A stretch of DNA of 64,000 nt, from contig CALNVZ010003435.1 in assembly GCA_940671915.1 (NCBI GenBank), positions 8,743,475-8,807,474 of the forward strand, written 5' to 3'. The position numbers and the translations under genes were made by a program. Positions 60,984-64,000 of this stretch are shown here, piece by piece; position 1 is the stretch's first letter, and every line of letters begins with the position of its first letter. This DNA is from Paracentrotus lividus (taxonomy: Eukaryota > Echinodermata > Echinoidea > Camarodonta > Echinidae). The notes beneath the pieces are model-generated. The model had not been told where the DNA came from, searched no databases, and saw only the letters and a list, made by a program, of their open reading frames with translations.

Positions 60984-61569
60984 TATAGACAATTACATTA
61001 TTACAGAAAAGTGTCGACTCAAAGTAAAGGTGAGAGATTACAAAGTGGAAGATCTTTGATATGAACAGTAGATCTTCACCACGATTTTCAGCAATGTAGT
61101 TACATTAGATAAATAATATACTAGAAGGAACTTCAACAAAATTGTCAATATCTGGAGAAAGACTACGACCAAAAGAGCCCATTTTTCCCGAACTGAGTCA
61201 CTCTATTTTGCGCATCATTTACGATCCAAGTTCAGTTCTGCTCCCTTGAACATGTTGAAGAACAGACATTTTATATTAGATCAAAGTTGTTTTTTTTCCT
61301 CGTATTATGAAGAATTGAAGGCATATTTTGAGGTTTAGGGTCATAACGCTGCTGAGAAATAAAGTGTAATTTTGATAAAAGAGTGATGTATTCTATTTTA
61401 GGTATTTATTTACTTTTTTTTGCGGATGATAGCTGTTTTGTTGTAAACTGAAGGTAATTTCTGCTTTAAGTTACTTTCTTCCTTTCTTTATTTTGATCTA
61501 TAGCATGGTAAATTTGGCTTATTAAACAATAATGATTATTCAACCGTCACACCAACAAAAAGTAACTAT
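60984..61569. other. AT-rich non-coding DNA
   Basis: No gene or element recognised. Confidence 0.4.
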
Positions 61570-61752
61570 AGTGGGGCTGGTGATCGCGGAATGTCTTTCG
61601 AAAGTGGAGGGGCTGAGCTGAAAGTGGGGGGGGGGGGCTGAACAGGCTAAAAATCACAAATTCATTTTTGCATTTTTGAACACCGTTTGCTGAAAAAAAG
61701 TGGGGGCTGAAGCCCCCCCCCCCCCCCCCCCCGGCTCCGGGGCCCCTGATAT
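61570..61752. repeat. Dispersed-repeat-like GC block with poly-G and poly-C runs
   Basis: GTGGAGGGGCTGAGCTGAAAG, a G run (61626-61636), then GTGGGGGCTGAAGC, a 20-bp C run (61713-61732) and GGCTCCGGGGCCCCTG. GGGGGCTGAAGCCCCC can fold back on itself. I think this block recurs widely in echinoderm genomes, but I cannot verify that here. The minus-strand frame over it is an artefact. Confidence 0.55.
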
Positions 61753-62026
61753 GCAATACCCCTTATTTATAATTTAAAAAATTATTTCATGAGGAAAAAC
61801 TCAAAAAATCCATAATGAGTATTTTCCTTCTATGATAAAGGCCTACATGTTGTATGGAAGAAAAAATAACAACTTTGATGATTATGAAGAGCGATAGCCA
61901 GTTTCACTTCGCGCCATTTTTTGTGTAAAGCTCGCTCGTTGCACGATGAAAAATGTCTTGTTCATTGTGGTTTGCTAAAGCTGAAAAAAATGAGGTATCT
62001 TGTCCGTTCTTTTTTACATGACCTTG

Positions 62027-62262
62027 GGGGTGTAACACAAAGACTTACGATTGATTAAAAGTTACGATTGATTTTTCTCTCGGTAGCCTCATCATGGACA
62101 GGATGCTCCAAAGTTGGTGATTTTAATCCTAATCCTAGCCCTAACCCTTCTCTTAATCATATCCAAATCTTAATCCATGACTGTACCTGGTTTTCAAATG
62201 AGGTTACCAAGAAAAAATCAATCGTAACTTCTAATCAATCGTAAGTCTTTGTGTTACACCCC
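62027..62262. mobile_element. 236-bp MITE with GGGGTGTAACACAAAGACTT ends
   Basis: The left GGGGTGTAACACAAAGACTT then ACGATTGATTAAAAGTTACG is matched by the complement of the right end with one or two differences. The arms are about 55 bp and run on to GGTAACCTCAT-like ends. The centre contains CCTAATCCTAGCCCTAACCC. The arm piece AGACTTACGATTGAT is also at the heart of the mini-element at 17460-17589. The flanks CCTTG and ACTTG might be a degraded target duplication. Confidence 0.85.
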
Positions 62263-64000
62263 ACTTGTCATAACGATTGAATAATTGACCACCCCTATTC
62301 TAGCCGTGGGCATCTAAACTATTTTCATTAAAAAAAATTGAATCTACAAGTAGGGCTTACATGCATATCATTATCACGTCTTTTATTTCTTACTGTTTTG
62401 TATTGGGCTGCCTTGAATGGGCATAGTTAATTATTATCTAGACATTATAGCCCCCCCTTTTTTTTTTTCCTTTCCCCTTTTTAATTCAGTGCGTGTGTTG
62501 GTCAGGTATATCCAGTTCTCTTCGGTGCTTAGCCTGAAAAACATGAAAAACAAAATGATTATGAGTTAAAACTACTTCGAAAAAAATGATTCTTTCTAAG
62601 TAGACATTAAACTCTACAAAAATACATTGGAATAGAAGGAGGAAAATAAGAAGATGGAGCAGAACAGGAAGAAAATGCAGAAAAATGAGATGCACAGAAT
62701 CATGGGAACATGCCCATATTCTAAAACTTTAGGCCCAATCAAGCTTGCCTCTTACAACGCTTTTCTGCCAATTAGAAGAAATAATTGCACAACACAAAAG
62801 GGGAAATTGGTTGACGAAATAAAGGAATAAGGGGAGGACGAGCAGGAGAAAATCAGAAAAATTGGTGTAGATGTAGATGGAGATGAAGAAGAAGACGAAG
62901 AATTGAAGAAGTTATCATGAGAACAAACCTGTCGCCTAACACTCGAGGCTCAATCCATCTTGCCTCTTACACTTGTCGCCAACATAAATCACCCAAATAC
63001 TCTCAAGAAAACTAGGATAAATCATCTTCTCTCCTTCACGTGAAGAAAGTCAAAAGATAGAGAACCAAGTAAATCATCTCAATTTGAAGATTTATCCTAA
63101 CAGCTTCAGCGGATGTGTATTTCCCACGCAGATCATAGTTTTATAAACAAGATAAATATTATTTTGCAACTCGGATTTCATAGAAGGAGTGATAAATTGA
63201 TATATGAAAAGTAATAATAAATATATATATATTTTTTTTATTTATTTATTTTTTTTTTAGATAAGAGGGGTCATTAAATTCGGTCATTACGTATATTCAT
63301 GTCGGTTATTTGTTTACATGTTTAATATTACAGTTTAATCAGTTGTCTCGCAAATGATGTGTACAATTTAGGCACAACTTTTCGAATCCTATAGTATTAG
63401 CATGATTAGTATTATTTTAGTACTGTCTCTCAATCATTAATATACAAATTATGCAGATTAAAATTCTAGATAAAAGCTTGTAAACTGACGTCGTCCTTAC
63501 AGGTACTCTTGCCACCTTTCATAAAACATGATGTTTTTGGACAAATATTTATTTAGTATGAGATATTCTTTTGATTATGATTATGGGCAATTCCATATCA
63601 ACAGTATTCGTCCGACACCGCATACAGGAGCTTCCTTATCAAAATTATTTGTCTTTGCTTTCCAATTTATACTCCGTATAAAGCATGTAAAGATGAAATG
63701 ATCTCATATTGTCATGCCAAGATTATCTCATGAAGTGAAATAAAGACTGTGAAAATGGTTGTCGGATGTCCAAAAAGGTTTATTAATTCATGAAATTGCC
63801 CTTATGTTTATTAATATGATTTGAATCAAATTAGACGTCACTTAATGTGACTTCTTTATTTGAAATTGATGTATAACATTATATTAAGGTATAATAATGA
63901 TAACATTTTATAAGACGCTTAATACTCGTGTTTCTACTGGTGGTCATGCTAACTAAGTTAGATATAAGAATGATTTAAAGGATGCTTATTTCCTCTCCTA
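62263..64000. other. AT-rich non-coding DNA
   Basis: No gene recognised on either strand. If the APCDD1 5' exon is in this window it is not evident here. The pair GCCCAATCAAGCTTGCCTCT (62731) and GGCTCAATCCATCTTGCCTC (62947), each followed by TTACA, suggests a weak 215-bp direct duplication. Confidence 0.4.

Overview
This is a low-GC animal nuclear genome window: spliced exons with GT-AG junctions, long (ATG/ATC)n, (CT/GA)n and (AT)n microsatellites, homopolymer tracts, tRNA-derived SINE pieces and many short inverted-repeat DNA transposons. That mix, with an APCDD1 homologue, suggests a marine invertebrate deuterostome, most likely an echinoderm such as a sea urchin. The phylum is inference. 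There are no bacterial operons, rRNA genes or CRISPR arrays.

The one gene I can support lies on the minus strand. It is an APCDD1-type Wnt-pathway inhibitor built from four exons (41319-41467, 40226-40388, 39295-39544, 18557-19318). They splice in frame into a 440-residue C-terminal part of the protein. This covers most of the first APCDD1 domain, all of the second, and a C-terminal membrane helix. The exon or exons for the signal peptide and the start of domain 1 were not found between 41.5 and 64 kb, so the 5' end is probably off the right edge or in a short exon I missed. The third intron in this model is about 20 kb.

Layout. 1-5.4 kb: AT-rich non-coding DNA with two MITE-like elements. 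5.4-6.75 kb: a 1.34 kb foldback element with TA target duplications. 6.8-7.65 kb: a 60-bp minisatellite interrupted by a tRNA-derived SINE and by a 122-bp repeat. 7.65-17.5 kb: microsatellites, a polypyrimidine tract, a 25-bp perfect inverted repeat around an ATC array, and a MITE. 17.5-18.5 kb: small inverted repeats and the APCDD1 3' flank. 18.6-41.5 kb: the APCDD1 exons and introns. 41.5-50.3 kb: mostly featureless DNA with a large purine tract. 50.3-64 kb: a dense cluster of MITEs and foldbacks, several minisatellites, and one short open frame at 50308-50481 that looks coding by codon use but is unrecognised.

Most of the unusual structure is non-autonomous mobile DNA. I saw no transposase or reverse transcriptase. 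The best leads are: two foldback transposons with TA duplications (one with doubled arms); a PIF/Harbinger-like MITE 36 bp from a TA-flanked MITE; a family of inverted-repeat elements whose ends carry GGTCACAA; two 122-bp copies differing at one base; and repeat sequence pressed against two APCDD1 splice donors. All calls come from reading the sequence by eye; no database search was possible.
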